The notes beneath the pieces were generated by a model. The model ran no database searches and was not told the DNA's origin. It saw only the letters and a program-made list of their open reading frames with translations. A program made the position numbers and the translations under genes. A DNA stretch of 64,000 bases from Solanum dulcamara (Eukaryota; Streptophyta; Magnoliopsida; Solanales; Solanaceae), in NCBI RefSeq assembly GCF_947179165.1, contig NC_077248.1:51229232-51293231 (forward strand), given 5' to 3'. Shown in pieces: positions 35,462 through 46,156 of the stretch (its first letter is position 1; every line of letters begins with the position of its first letter).

Positions 35462-36180
35462 TTCATATATTAGCTTAGGAATATCAAAATCAAGAGAGGT
35501 TTGATGCATTGGAAAGTAGAATCAAAGGGCTACGTCTCTCGTGGGAACACGATCAGATTGTTTCTAAATTATCTCAGGTATATTTTTGAAATCAACCGTC
35601 AAGTTCTGGTTCGCTGGCCATCTCTGTTATATGCGGCTTCACGAAAAATATCATATCTTGACTTAGGAACATCGAAATCAAGAGCGATTTATGGCATTGG
35701 AAAGTAGACTCAGAGGGATACGTCTCTCATGGAAACCACAATCAGATTATTCTTAATTTAATTCAGATATATTTTTGAAAATAATCTTCAAGTTCTGGTT
35801 CGCTGGTCATCTCTGTTTTACATAGCTTCACGAAAGAAATTATATCTTGACTTAGGGACATTGAAATCATGAGAGGTTTATAGAGTTGGAAAGTAGACTC
35901 AAAGGGCTACATCTCACGTGGAAACCATGATCAGATTGATCCCAAATTAACTCAAATATATTTTTGAAAACAATCTCTGAGTTTTAATTTTCTGATCATC
36001 TCTTGGTTTATGCAGCTTTACGAAAAACTCCATATCTTGACTAAGGAATATCAAAATCACGAGCGATTTATAGCATTGAAAATTAGACTCGAAGATCTAC
36101 ATCTCATGTGAAATCCACGATCAGATTGCTCCTAAATCATCCTAGGTAATTTTCTGAAGTTTAGCTTTTTCATCAGCTTT
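35462..36180. repeat. ~188-bp tandem repeat, four copies, in the Gyp-D 3' region
   Basis: Diverged copies start at about 35462, 35649, 35837 and 36026. Shared blocks are CATATCTTGACTTAGGAA, GCATTGGAAAGTAGACTC, CACGATCAGATTG and CAAGTTCTGGTTCGCTGG. Tandem arrays in this position are known for Tat-lineage elements. Confidence 0.88.
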
Positions 36181-36299
36181 GTGGGACTTCATCCATTTCA
36201 TCTTAATCCTTTCGGATAGTCTTCAAACAAAGAGAATATAATTACACCTTTCTTCGAGTAAGATTAACTTCCGTGATCTCAAGTCACCACTTCCTAAAT

Positions 36300-38201
36300 T
36301 TGAGATATCGAACGACAAGAAAGACTCACATGCTAAAGTCCTCACTTTGGCAGTCCATACTCTAGTGATTGGTGCCTTCTCTCTTGATAGAGGATCATCT
36401 GCCGAATCCCCTCATCTAACCCAATGGTCGACAAAGGAGGCAATTGATGTTCTCGACTTTAATAAGCCTGTTAGCACACTGCTTTTATTCTGCAATCGTC
36501 TACACATGATAAGGAAGTTGATGCTATTTTTCCTAAAATATTTGATAACGGTCTCAACTCATGGAGTTATCCTCAATCTGGTTTCGGCGAATTTCGATAT
36601 ATGACTCGCTATTAGGAATGGGCAAAGGATGTTCTTAGCCGTAACAAGTAAGTGTTAGAGCCATCAAGGTATATGATGCCATCTTTGCCTCTTTATTCAC
36701 ATATGACATCAACGAGAACGTGTTGCGGGCCTTTTGCAAACTTTGGCATTCATCGACTAACACTATGTGTGTTGGAGTTTGTGTTCTCTCTATATCATTA
36801 TGGGATATGCGCATGATTGGAGGACTTCCTGTCCATGGAGCTTTCTATGACGGTCGTTTCTTCGCCCCAAGAATTATCACAAGCAAATCAACAAGGAAAA
36901 TCATTTTTGCCTAAAACTTGTGCCTATTTATTTTCAGCATTTTATCGACTTTCAGAAGGTGCATCTCAGGAGGTTTCTATCCATGATTGGGTGAGTTTCT
37001 GGTTCAAACGAGCAGACAAGTATGCAGAGCCTCCACCACAAGTGCCTAAGCAGTGAGCTAAACCAAGATCAAGTCATAATCCTTCAGGCTATATTGATAT
37101 GTCATTTTTACGGTGGACTGAGGAAGAGAATGCTCATTTTATTGAGTTAGGCGTGGAGGGGTATCTTAGACAAGAGATGAATTTAGCTGCCTTTCTCTCC
37201 TGTTGGCTTTGTATGTTCACTTTTCCAAGTAACAAAATTGACACCATCTATCCAAGTGTTTTCAAGGTTTCAAGCTTGACGGCTCATAGGGAGAAGTTCG
37301 GACTAGCAATACCCATCTTGGCTAGTATCTATAAAGGCTTGAAAAAGATCTCATCTTCATCAAACTTAAGTGCGAGTGACATAATTTTTCCCATATAGTA
37401 CGTCTATGGATGGATTAGTTGTTATTTTGACACTCACTATAAGGCCAATCGTCATTAGAGTGCTACTCGTATGTGTAAGATGGAGATAGAATGGCTAAAT
37501 ACTTGGACCCTGTAGACGCGCGACGACTATTTCAAGATGTGAATATTCGCCATCTTTACCACCTGGCCATGCTACAGCCTAAAGAGTTGTTTATCACAGA
37601 CAGAGGCGACTTGTCTAGGTCTTGGAATGATTATTTCATTAGCCTTCGTTCGAGTTATGTCACCATTAGATGTGATGATCACTTTGTTTCGGAGCCTTAC
37701 AACCCTCATAGATTTAGTCATCAATTTGGGTTCAATCAAGACTTACTTGGTAATTTCATTGAACGACAATTTAACGGCACACTACAAGAATTCGTACAAC
37801 TTTGGGATTCCTGCACTCGCATTGGTAGTTCCTCAACAATTATCATATCGCCACGTCCTGATAGGCCTTTAATGAACTGTAAATATGAAAAGTGGTGGTC
37901 AAATGGTCGAACAAACCCTGGTGGGAAAAACAAAATTATCTTAAAATGTTTGAAGCGTGGAGACACTCAAGAATCATCTAAAGTTCGCCACTTTCAAACA
38001 CAAGATCAAAATAAGTCCTCCTCTTCTTCTCTTGTTAAGTCACAGGCAATCCGGTCATCTAAGTCTTCGACTTCAAATGGTGTGTCAGTGCGAAATGGGG
38101 ATGGAGCTCAGCTTCCTTCATTGGCATCAAAAATTGATATCACACCTTCTATGGTGCCGGACAACACTTGCAAGAGAAAAAATCCTCCTATTTCCTCTTA
38201 A
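36300..38201 (+). pseudogene. Antisense plant mobile domain (PMD, aminotransferase-like) gene of Gyp-D
   Basis: Read on the plus strand, opposite to gag-pol. Matches to the plant mobile domain include YDAIFASLFTYDINENVLRA, CVLSISLWDMRMIGGLPVHG, PKTCAYLFSAFYRLSEGA and DWVSFWFKRADKYAEPP. Further blocks are FLRWTEEENAHFIELGVEG, NLAAFLSCWLCMFTFPSNK and GLAIPILASIYKGLKKIS. The open frame 37491-38201 holds the C-terminal half (MAKYLDPVDARRLFQDVNIR, LFITDRGDLSRSWNDYF, KYEKWWSNGRT). Frame changes and stops occur near 36616, 36915, 37054 and 37399. PMD proteins of plants (MAIN/MAIL family) act in silencing and gene expression and share ancestry with transposon-borne copies. The role inside the element is unknown. 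Antisense extra frames between pol and the 3' LTR are known in Tat relatives. Confidence 0.82.
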
Positions 38202-38215
38202 AACGATTGTTGACA

Positions 38216-39351
38216 AATTTTGACCGAATATTTTCCAAAGAAAAGACTTCAATTACTCTTTAGGATGAAGTCGTAGATGTTAATGGAGATACCAGCTCGA
38301 CAGAAGTTGACTCGGAACCAGGCCAACATTGGAATCGTAAAAGAAAGAAGGTAAAAGATCAAGATATCGAACCCATTGACCTGGACACCATCACCATAGA
38401 TAGTGAGACATTTTTTGTTGATTCTCTTAGCTCCATTATGCCATTGCCTGAACTCGTAGAACAAGTAAAATCTCTTTTCTTCTTTTTTTTACTTCGTTTA
38501 TTTTACGCTTTGTGAACCTCTTTATCTTTTTTTTTGAAGTTGGTATCAAGGATGCATCTACTAATATATTTAGTGATATTTTTTTATGAAGATGGTACTA
38601 TGAGCCCAAGCTGCCCCAATATATCTTTACTTCCTCCTCCAGAAGCTTTGGAAAACAAAGTAGAAGTTGCAACTGCTCTAGTCAAATCTTCAAATACTTT
38701 TGTTCCTTCTCATGCTTGTCGCCACCTGCTGCCCCTAATTTCGAACCACAAGAGACAATTTCTACTTTTAAGATACATTATGTTTCCAAGATGTGGGGTG
38801 CCTTGTGCGAGTGGGTGACAAGATTCTCCTTTGATTCTCGAGATAACTTCTTAAAGTTAAAAAATAGTTTTAACTTAATTCTAGAAGAGGTCAAAGGGAC
38901 TAATATCATCAATACTTCTATTTTGGAGGGTTCTATTAAAGCTTTTTTCGATACATATGAGGAGTATGACACCATGAAATCGTCTTCATCTCAGAAAATG
39001 ACCAAAGAATCCCACAAAAAATTGCTCTCTGATATGCAACAACGTCTTATCGATGCAAAGGAGGAACGCATAAAAGTGAACGGGTGCATGGAGGATCTTC
39101 AAGCAATTCTTGCAAAGGTTGACGTAGAATTGAAAGCCCTGTCTGCGAAGAAGAAGACCATTACACGTTTAGAGGACAAAAATAAACAATTATCTAAAAG
39201 TCAAAAGAAGATTATCACTTTTGAAGGCGAGATTCAAGCTATTGAGGAGAGTCGCCCATTGTCCGAAGATGAAGTGGAAAAGTTATCCAAATTGGAAGAG
39301 GCCGTTGAGACGAGTCACCAACAAATCCTAGAATTCAAACTTTTTCTATAG
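38216..39351 (+). pseudogene. C-terminal part of the antisense PMD gene, coiled coil
   Basis: An acidic, Ser-rich linker (DLDTITIDSETFFVDSL, about 38380-38440) follows the PMD segment. An intron-like T-rich stretch lies at 38464-38540. The long frame 38716-39351 contains VSKMWGALCEWVTRFSFDSR and then an extended Lys/Glu/Leu-rich helix (LLSDMQQRLIDAKEERIKV, LSKLEEAVETSHQQILEF) with clear heptad character from about residue 110 to the end. This suggests oligomerisation. The linker contains frame breaks. Membership of the same gene as the PMD is inferred from order, strand and the usual architecture of PMD proteins with coiled-coil tails. The stretch 39352-39469 is AT-rich and empty. Confidence 0.65.
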
Positions 39352-39469
39352 TTTAGATTCTTGCTTAGGATTTTTTTTAAAAAATTGTTTATCATGATGT
39401 AGTGGCATTTCTTTGTTGGAACAATAACATCATCACTTTGTTTTAATATGAATCGCCTCACTTCCGCTT

Positions 39470-40728
39470 TGTCATTTGCTGCGAGCAGCCCGCTGAAGTT
39501 GTAGGGAAATTTCGGCGAATCGCCAGACTGTCCGACTGAAATTCGTCCATCTTCCGGAAACTTTCTAGGTGGCGCACCACTTGGGGTTTGTGTCTCTCCT
39601 CAAGGCGCACCTCCTCCAAAATAGCCAGCTCTATTTGACGGCGGGGAGCGTCGGCGACGCACAGTTCAACCCCGCTGAAGGAGCTCCGGTGAGATTCAAA
39701 ATCCAAGACAAAATGCCAACCTTTAGAGGACGATATTTCGAGCACAACCATGCAAAAATCTCCCATTTCTACAAACCACAGCCCATCGAATATCTGTTTG
39801 AAGTTTTTCGAAAGCCGGGCGATTTCCGGCGAAGGAGGCGCCGCCGCGGATGCCGGAGAAGATTCTAATTTTTTATTGGGGTTTGTGTGCAACACTACTA
39901 AAAACATAACCATCCAAAAATCCCCATCAAATTCAAACCCTAGCTTATCCAATTTTGGAATTAGGGGTTCCCCACCGTCGGATGGCGGCGGCGCAGTGGC
40001 AGATCTTGAAATCCAAAATTGGCAATGCCAATCTACTCAGCAGGATGAGAGGATTCCAAAAATTGAAAAATCCCCATCAGGTGAGACCTCTTTCAATTCG
40101 AATTTGCATTTTTGGGTTTCCAATTCCACTAGTATCGCCGGCGGCAGTGGCGCTGAAGCGCCGGTGGCCGGAATTTTTTTTTCCATTCAAATTATACTCC
40201 ACATCACCCAAGTACCCCCATGATAAAAATTATCCAAAAAACGACCCCAACCATTCGAACGTCAGTACTAGTGTTAAAATTTTCCGAAAAATTCAACCGG
40301 AATCACTATTTCGGTGAATGTACAAAATAACTCTCAATCCCAAACTAACCCCCACCCCTTAGAAATGATAAAAACCAAACATATCAATTTTAAAACTCCC
40401 TACCTCAAATTCCAAAATTCCAACTCACACAAATAGTGTCGAAAATAGTGATTTAACTGGACGTATTGTGTTGGTTAATCATGCATCTGTTCCGGGCAAT
40501 CCTAGCACCTCCACTGTTCCTAAAAGTACCAGCCATCCTCCTATTTCTGACTTCCCTCCTATATCGTCCAACATTGAAAAATTTGACTCCAATAACTCCA
40601 CAATTCGGTCATGTCCTTAACTCCTAGTGCGCTACCTTCGAAAAGAAACCCCCCAACAATCCGTCCACCACTATAAACCATCCCCCTCCTCCTATCGTAA
40701 AGAAATCATTGTCTACAAGACTTAGAGT
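39470..40728 (+). other. LINE 5' region, GC-rich, partly repetitive
   Basis: The region is rich in CGCCGGCGGCG-like stretches (39830-39860, 39975-39995, 40135-40165) with repeated AAAAATCCCCATCA phrases. It probably holds the 5' UTR and the N-terminal, low-complexity part of ORF1. Long frames exist on both strands (for example 39750-40223 plus, 39458-39952 minus) without recognisable domains, so I do not call them genes. Confidence 0.5.
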
Positions 40729-40747
40729 TAGACAAGACGAGAATGAA

Positions 40748-40927
40748 GGGCAGATCGATGCACTTAATCTCTTGCTATGCGCAGGGTTCAGAAAAGGGCC
40801 CGACCACAAGGGTCTGTTGTACGCAGTCTTACCTTTCATTTCTGCCAAAGGCTGTTTCCAAGGCTTGAACCTATGACCTCCTGGTTGTATGGCAACAACT
40901 TTACCAGTTAATCCAAGGCTCCCCTTC
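40748..40927 (-). mobile_element. SINE (Au/SolS-like) inserted in the LINE
   Basis: The minus strand reads a tRNA-derived head with box A-like TTAACTGGTAAAG (about 40901) and box B-like GGTTCAAGCC (40862-40871). It then has a body ending GTGCATCGATCTGCCC, resembling the Au-SINE 3' end. A 19-bp duplication with one mismatch flanks it (40729-40747 TAGACAAGACGAGAATGAA; 40928-40946). The element is about 180 bp, transcribed by pol III in active relatives and moved by LINE machinery. Confidence 0.9.
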
Positions 40928-40934
40928 TAGACAA

Positions 40935-41328
40935 GCCGAGAATGAAACCAAAATTGAGCTAACACCTCCCAAAAGAGTGATGAAACAGGGATGCCCGACT
41001 TTCATGTTTAAGAGAGAAGATTACATGGTTAAGATGGCCGAATCATGTAAGTACACTCCGATTGGTAAGTTCTACAGTCCTATGCCTAATATGGAGGTGA
41101 TACAAAAAAAGTTTATTACTCAGACTGAACTTCGTGGATCGGTTAAGATCACTCACTTCAATTCCAAACACATATACATTGATCTTGATAATGAGCACGA
41201 TAGAGCTACGGTTCTAGATAGTAAGAGAATGTATATTGATGGTGTGTTTGTGAGGTTTCAAGTTTGGACTCTGACTTTTGATCCAAACTATGAAACTCCT
41301 ATTCTTCCAGAGCTCTCTTGACATTATT
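40935..41328 (+). pseudogene. LINE ORF1, DUF4283 part
   Basis: Frame open from about 40935 through MMKQGCPTFMFKREDYM (40977) to a stop at 41319. The DUF4283 RNA-binding-like domain is recognised by IGKFYSPMPNMEVIQKKF, LRGSVKITHFNSKHIYIDL and VFVRFQVWTLTFDPNYETP. In plant L1 elements this is the N-terminal module of ORF1, a nucleic-acid chaperone that packages the LINE RNA. The frame changes near 41319, and the continuation is cut by the solo LTR at 41376. The SINE insertion just upstream separates it from the N-terminus. Confidence 0.82.
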
Positions 41329-41375
41329 TTCACAAGGACTTTGTTACTCTCTTGCTTGCGGATATGGGACAGGTG

Positions 41376-43822
41376 TGTCACGCCCTGAGAGGATACCCTA
41401 GACGTGACCGGCACTCAAAAGCCATTTCTGACCTTCAAGCAAACCACCTAATTCAGTCACACTATCATTCAATCACATTCACTCAAAGGACGGTTCAATC
41501 ATAATATACTATTCACAATATAGGGCTGAAGGCCAAACATTATCAACTCAACAAAACAAGTATAATAGGACACCTCAAGGTAATAGTCCAACTTCCCCAC
41601 ACTCTAGTCTATGAAGCCTCTATCAAAGTCTAGGAGGTGCCAATGACAAGCCCATGACTACCAACAATAAAAATAAGGAGATAAAACGAAACTATACAGG
41701 GAGCTCAAGATCCTCCGGAAACTAGGAGGACTCACCAAGTAGCTGGAAGTGTGTGGATAATCAACGGTGCGCCGGTTGATGATCTCTGGTACCTGTCTCT
41801 GTATCATGAAATGATGCAGGCCAAATGGCGTCAGTACGTGGAATGTACGAGTATGTAAAATGGCCGGATAAAACAAACATCAAGAAAACATCAATATCAA
41901 CTCAGGATCTCAACTCATATATATACATAACAACTCGCTCAAGTGTCCTAAGTCTAAAAAGAAATAGTTTACATAGGACCAATCACAAGCCACTGGACTC
42001 AACTGACTCGGAGTACTATCAATACCTAAATGGGAGTTTCTCTTATCCGACAACCATCACTTATGAGCCAGTGATAGTACAATAATCAGACGTTGTTGCC
42101 ATGTCCGTCCATACCTTGCCAGGGCATGAACGCCTCCCTAATCATGGATACCATCGATTAGTCAAGTCCTATCATTTCAGGACAATGAAATGGGAAATAT
42201 CCGACTTTAACGGTTCGATCCCACGGGAAGCATTTGACTTTAATGGTTCCATCTCTACCTATGTTGACGGCGTAGTTTCTGGGGTTCGAGTATAGACTAT
42301 ACTCTTACCCGCTTCAGTGCTCGATACTCCTCCCATGACTCCATGCTCATAAGACTCCCTCCAATCATCTCAAACAAGCCCGGCTAGTTTCATGTGGGAC
42401 ATTGCCAACTCATCAACTCTATTCTCATTTCAACTCAATTAAGTCATAATGGCAAGTCCCATTTAGGACCTCGTCCACTCGTCAATTCTATCCTCCAATC
42501 AACTCAATCAAGCCTCATTTAGATAAGCATTTATAACCTCTCCTTAGGACTCATCACAACTTTAGGGCTTTAACCCAACAATTCAAGTAGAATAGCACAT
42601 TCAAGAAAATTGACTTATGCAACATAATCATATGGTTAAAGAGATCAACAAAACATAATAATAAGTCATCTCCATCAACTCATACTAACATGAAGGTTTT
42701 AGGAACTTCTTAGCTCAACAACATCAACACCAATAAAGCCAAATTAATACGAGACAAAACTCATTCAAACATAAACCATACCAAGAAACTCCATTCTCAT
42801 GGACCTCTAACCTCAAAGCAAGAGTAGGGCACATGGGTGGACTCAACCCATATTTTGGATAGCCTTACATACCTTAAAAATAGATTTTTGAAGGAACCTT
42901 GTTGTTGGGTCTTCAATGGAAACTTGAAGTCTTGAAGCTCTTGGAACAATTCCTTATTGGAAATGGAGAGGAAGAAGAAGAAGATGAAGAGAGAAATTTC
43001 TAGGGCTTTTAGAGAGAGAGTGTGTGACTGAAAATGATCCCCAAAATGTTCCAAGGCTGATACATATATAATTTGGGACAATTCCCAAATTGCTCTTTCT
43101 CCAAAATTCTGAAAAATAGGCTAAAAACGTTCCTGGTGCGATAGTGGCGCATCGCCAGGCCGATTATGCCTAAAAACCTGCACAACTTTTAGTGGCGCGC
43201 CGTGCCAAGGACCAAACTATTGAGGCATGTTTTTGGTGCGATAGTGGCGCGTCGCGTCTTTATAGCGCCAAGGCCATATTTTCTGGGTTCTGGAAATTTG
43301 GCTTGAAAACCCTGCACACCTCGCAGTGGCGCACCGAGCTAGGGGCCAAACTACTGAGGCTTGTTCCTGGCGCAATAGTGGCACGTCGTGCCACTGTGGC
43401 GCCAAGCCCAGTTTTCCAACAATTGCAACCCGGGCTTGAAATCCCTGCCGTGCTAGTTCGTCTTAGGATCGTCATATCTTTTGACTCCAAACTCCAAAAT
43501 TTACATTCTTGGCGGCATTGGAAAGAAGACTCGACAATCTTTAATTTAATAGGTCGTGGGCTACCCAGATCGTTATATTTCAAATGATATGGCCGTTAGA
43601 AGTCGACCTTGTACAAACTCCCTCAACAACTTACCCAAGACGAATCCTTTTGGACTTAGCTTGGCTCTAAGGATCCCTTATGACCCCACATCACCTCTAA
43701 CACTCTTTAATTACTTAGGAACTCATCTTAACTTGTGCACATACTTCAAAATAATTAAGTTTGACCCTACACATATACAAGAAAGGTCCGAATCTTAGGG
43801 AAAATTTTTGAGGGATGTTACA
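41376..43822 (-). repeat. Solo gypsy LTR (LTR-F) inside LINE ORF1
   Basis: Plus strand TGTCACGCCC...GGATGTTACA, giving TG...CA ends, about 2.45 kb, with no internal retroelement genes. The perfect 5-bp duplication AGGTG lies at 41371-41375 and 43823-43827. On the minus strand it begins TGTAACATCCCTC. It was left by LTR-LTR recombination of a full element. Overlapping frames near 43192-43587 on both strands are chance products of GC-rich palindromes. Confidence 0.92.
43130..43415. repeat. TGGCGCGCCA-type palindrome cluster in LTR-F
   Basis: Repeated AGTGGCGC/GCGCCA units occur, for example AGTGGCGCGCCGTGCC (about 43191), GTGGCGCGTCGCG (about 43243) and GTGGCACGTCGTGCCAC (about 43378), GC-rich in an AT-rich LTR. 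Confidence 0.75.
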
Positions 43823-43828
43823 AGGTGT

Positions 43829-44140
43829 TACACCTGGATATGGCCTTCATGCAAAAGACTAGGGGTAGTGTGGAAAAAGAAAAAGTTCAGATGGATATCA
43901 CAAAACCAAGAATTCAAAGTGTATGGATTGGCTTCGATGAGAATGATGATCCAAATGGGGAAGGAAGATGGCAAGATATTCAATATGAAGATATACCTCT
44001 CTATTGTACTTATTGCAAACATCAAGGCCACACTCTCCTTGCTTGCGCTATCAGTAAAAGTGATAAAGAAAGAAAAAAGGCTATAGAGAAAGAAGAAGCG
44101 GTAAAGAAAAATGCATCTTCACATAACTCAGGTATGATTC
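43829..44140 (+). pseudogene. LINE ORF1, C-terminal zinc knuckle part
   Basis: Continues ORF1 after the solo LTR (MAFMQKTRGSVEKEKVQ; frame 43825-44169). The zinc knuckle CTYCKHQGHTLLAC (about 44008) has the CX2CX4HX4C spacing intact, followed by a Lys/Glu-rich tail (DKERKKAIEKEEAVKK). The order DUF4283 then knuckle is usual for plant L1 ORF1. The frame across the LTR insertion resumes directly at the duplicated target bases, showing that the insertion is younger than the LINE. Confidence 0.85.
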
Positions 44141-44162
44141 TTACTTCTATCAAAATGCATTT

Positions 44163-44570
44163 CTCATGACATTTGTTTATGGAAAATGCAAAGAAACTCT
44201 TAGAAGGCCTATCTGAGATAGTTATTACATCATGCTTCCTCTAATCATCCTTGGTGCATAGTTGGGGACTTTAATGCCATCACCTTTACTAGTGAGAAAT
44301 TAGGTGGAATCCCATACAACATATAGAAAAGTTTTGAGTTTATTAGTGTTATTGAAGCTTATGGTCTCATGGATTTGGAGTATCATGGCTCAGACTTCAC
44401 TTGGTGTAATTAGCGGGATACGAATAAAAGATTCTGGAAGCAACTTGATAGAGCTAGAATGTAAGACAATTGGTTATCTACTATGCCTCATACCGCAGTT
44501 ACTCACCTTTATTCTACTAGTTCCGATCACAATGCTTTGCTACTAGAGATGAATGCTAGACGATACTCCA
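44163..44570 (+). pseudogene. LINE ORF2 endonuclease, C-terminal half
   Basis: An APE-type endonuclease remnant: FVYGKCKETLRRPL (about 44167), WCIVGDFNAI with the conserved GDFN (about 44259), IEAYGLMDLEYHGSDFTWC, and SDHNALLLEMN with the conserved SDH (about 44523). The N-terminal half with the metal-binding Glu is missing, deleted at about 44140-44165. TAG/TAA stops fall near 44325, 44411 and 44464. The enzyme nicks target DNA to prime reverse transcription in active elements. Confidence 0.85.
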
Positions 44571-44689
44571 CTATAAAATATTTTAAATTCTTAAATTATT
44601 GGGTGGATCATCCTACTTTTGTAGAAACTATAATGTCTTGTTGGGACAGAGAAATGTCAGGGAATCCAATATGGTCCTTCCACTAGAAA

Positions 44690-46156
44690 ATGAAAAGGCT
44701 TTCATCCACCCTCAGTAATTGGTCGAGAATAGAATTCGGCGATATTTTTTCCAAGGTTAAAGAGTATGAAGATTTGGTGAAAAGTGCTGAAGACAATCGA
44801 ATAGCATACAATAATGATGAGAATAGGACGAAATTGCATGCTCTCAATGCCGAATACATCAAATTTTTAAAATTAGAAGAAAACATTCTCAAGAAAAAAA
44901 CTCAGCTTTATTGGTTTAAGGATGAGGATGCTAATACTAAGTATTTCCATGCCTTAATTAGAGGTAGAAGAAGACGGTTATTTATTCACAAGTTTATCAA
45001 TGAGGAGGGAGATTGGATTCAGGGTAATGAATCAATTGCTAGAGCTGCTTATGACCACTTTCAAAAAATATTTACCACTGAAGTGTCTCCAATTCCGGAG
45101 AATATTTTGAACTACATTCCTAGAATGGTTACAGATGTTCAGAATGATAGTCTTCAAGCCATGCCTAGCCTTAAGGAATTGAAACATGGGGTTTTCTCCA
45201 TGAATACTAATTCTGCATCTGGTCCGGATGGTATGAATGGAAAAATTTTCCAAGCTTTCTGGGAAATTATTGCGGTGGACCTACTAGCAGTGGTTAACTG
45301 TTTCTTCTGTGGTCATGCTATGCCTAAATTATTTTCCCATGCTTGTTTGGTCTTACTCCCAAAAGTAGACCATCCGAATACACTTTCTGATTATAGATCC
45401 ATTAGCCTCAGTAACTTCACCAATAAGATCATATCAAAGCTTATTTTTCTCAAGCTTGCTCCTATTCTTCCTAGTTTTATTTCTCCTAATCAGTCGGGGT
45501 TTGTAAAAGGAAGAAGCATCTCAGAAAATATTATTCTAGCACAGGATATTATTCATGATATCAAGAAGCCTACTATTGGAGAGAATGTGATTATCAAGTT
45601 AGATATGGTTAAAGCATACGATAGAGTTTCATGGTCCTATACTTTTCTGGTACTGAGAAAAATGGGGTTCGGTGAGACCATCATTGATATGATTTGGAGA
45701 ATCATGGCTAATAATTGGTACTCTGTCATTATTAATGGGTCTAGACCTGGATTTTTTCTCTTGACCAGAGGTCTCAAACAGGGTGATCCACTTGCTCATG
45801 CCTTATTTATTTTAGGTGCGGAAGTGTTGTCTCAAATGCTCAATAGTCTTCATAATTATCATTTCTACCATGGTTTTTATATGAAGGAAAGAGGCCCACA
45901 AATTGATCACTTGAGCTTTGGGGATGACATTATTATCTTCTCTTCTGGTAGAAAGAAAATTCTTCAGATTATCATGAAGACCTTGACAATATATGAACAG
46001 ACTTTGGGGCAGCTTATAAACAAGAACAAGAGCCATTTCATGATGATTTCTAATGCAATCCAAGACAATCTGAATACGATCAAACTGGTCATAGGTTTCA
46101 CTCAGAAGCATAGTCCCATGACTTACTTAGGCTGCCCTCTTTACATTGGCCGATAG
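44690..46156 (+). pseudogene. LINE ORF2 reverse transcriptase
   Basis: A 488-residue open frame. It starts with the region linking endonuclease and RT (MKRLSSTLSNWSRIEFGDIF, WFKDEDANTKYFHALIRGRR). RT blocks follow: SASGPDGMNGKIFQAFW, LVLLPKVDHPNTLSDYRSIS, FVKGRSISENIILAQDI, IKLDMVKAYDRVSW, and LTRGLKQGDPLAHALFIL. The catalytic box reads LSFGDDIIIFSS (about 45913), where plant LINEs normally have FADD, so both Asp are kept. It ends MTYLGCPLYIGR at a TAG replacing the next codon. This is the best-preserved long frame in the window but has no intact partner domains. Confidence 0.92.

Noticed and set aside
36300..38201. PMD gene as a host gene
   Set aside because: It lies wholly inside the duplicated-target borders of Gyp-D and shares its decay, so it belongs to the element.
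39458..39952. 164-residue minus-strand frame in GC-rich DNA
   Set aside because: It lies antisense to the LINE 5' region, has no recognisable domain, and long frames occur on the other strand over the same bases, as expected from CGCCGGCGG repeats.
43192..43587. Overlapping frames of 60-130 residues on both strands
   Set aside because: They are translations of the GC-rich palindrome cluster in a solo LTR, with no domain and no start context.
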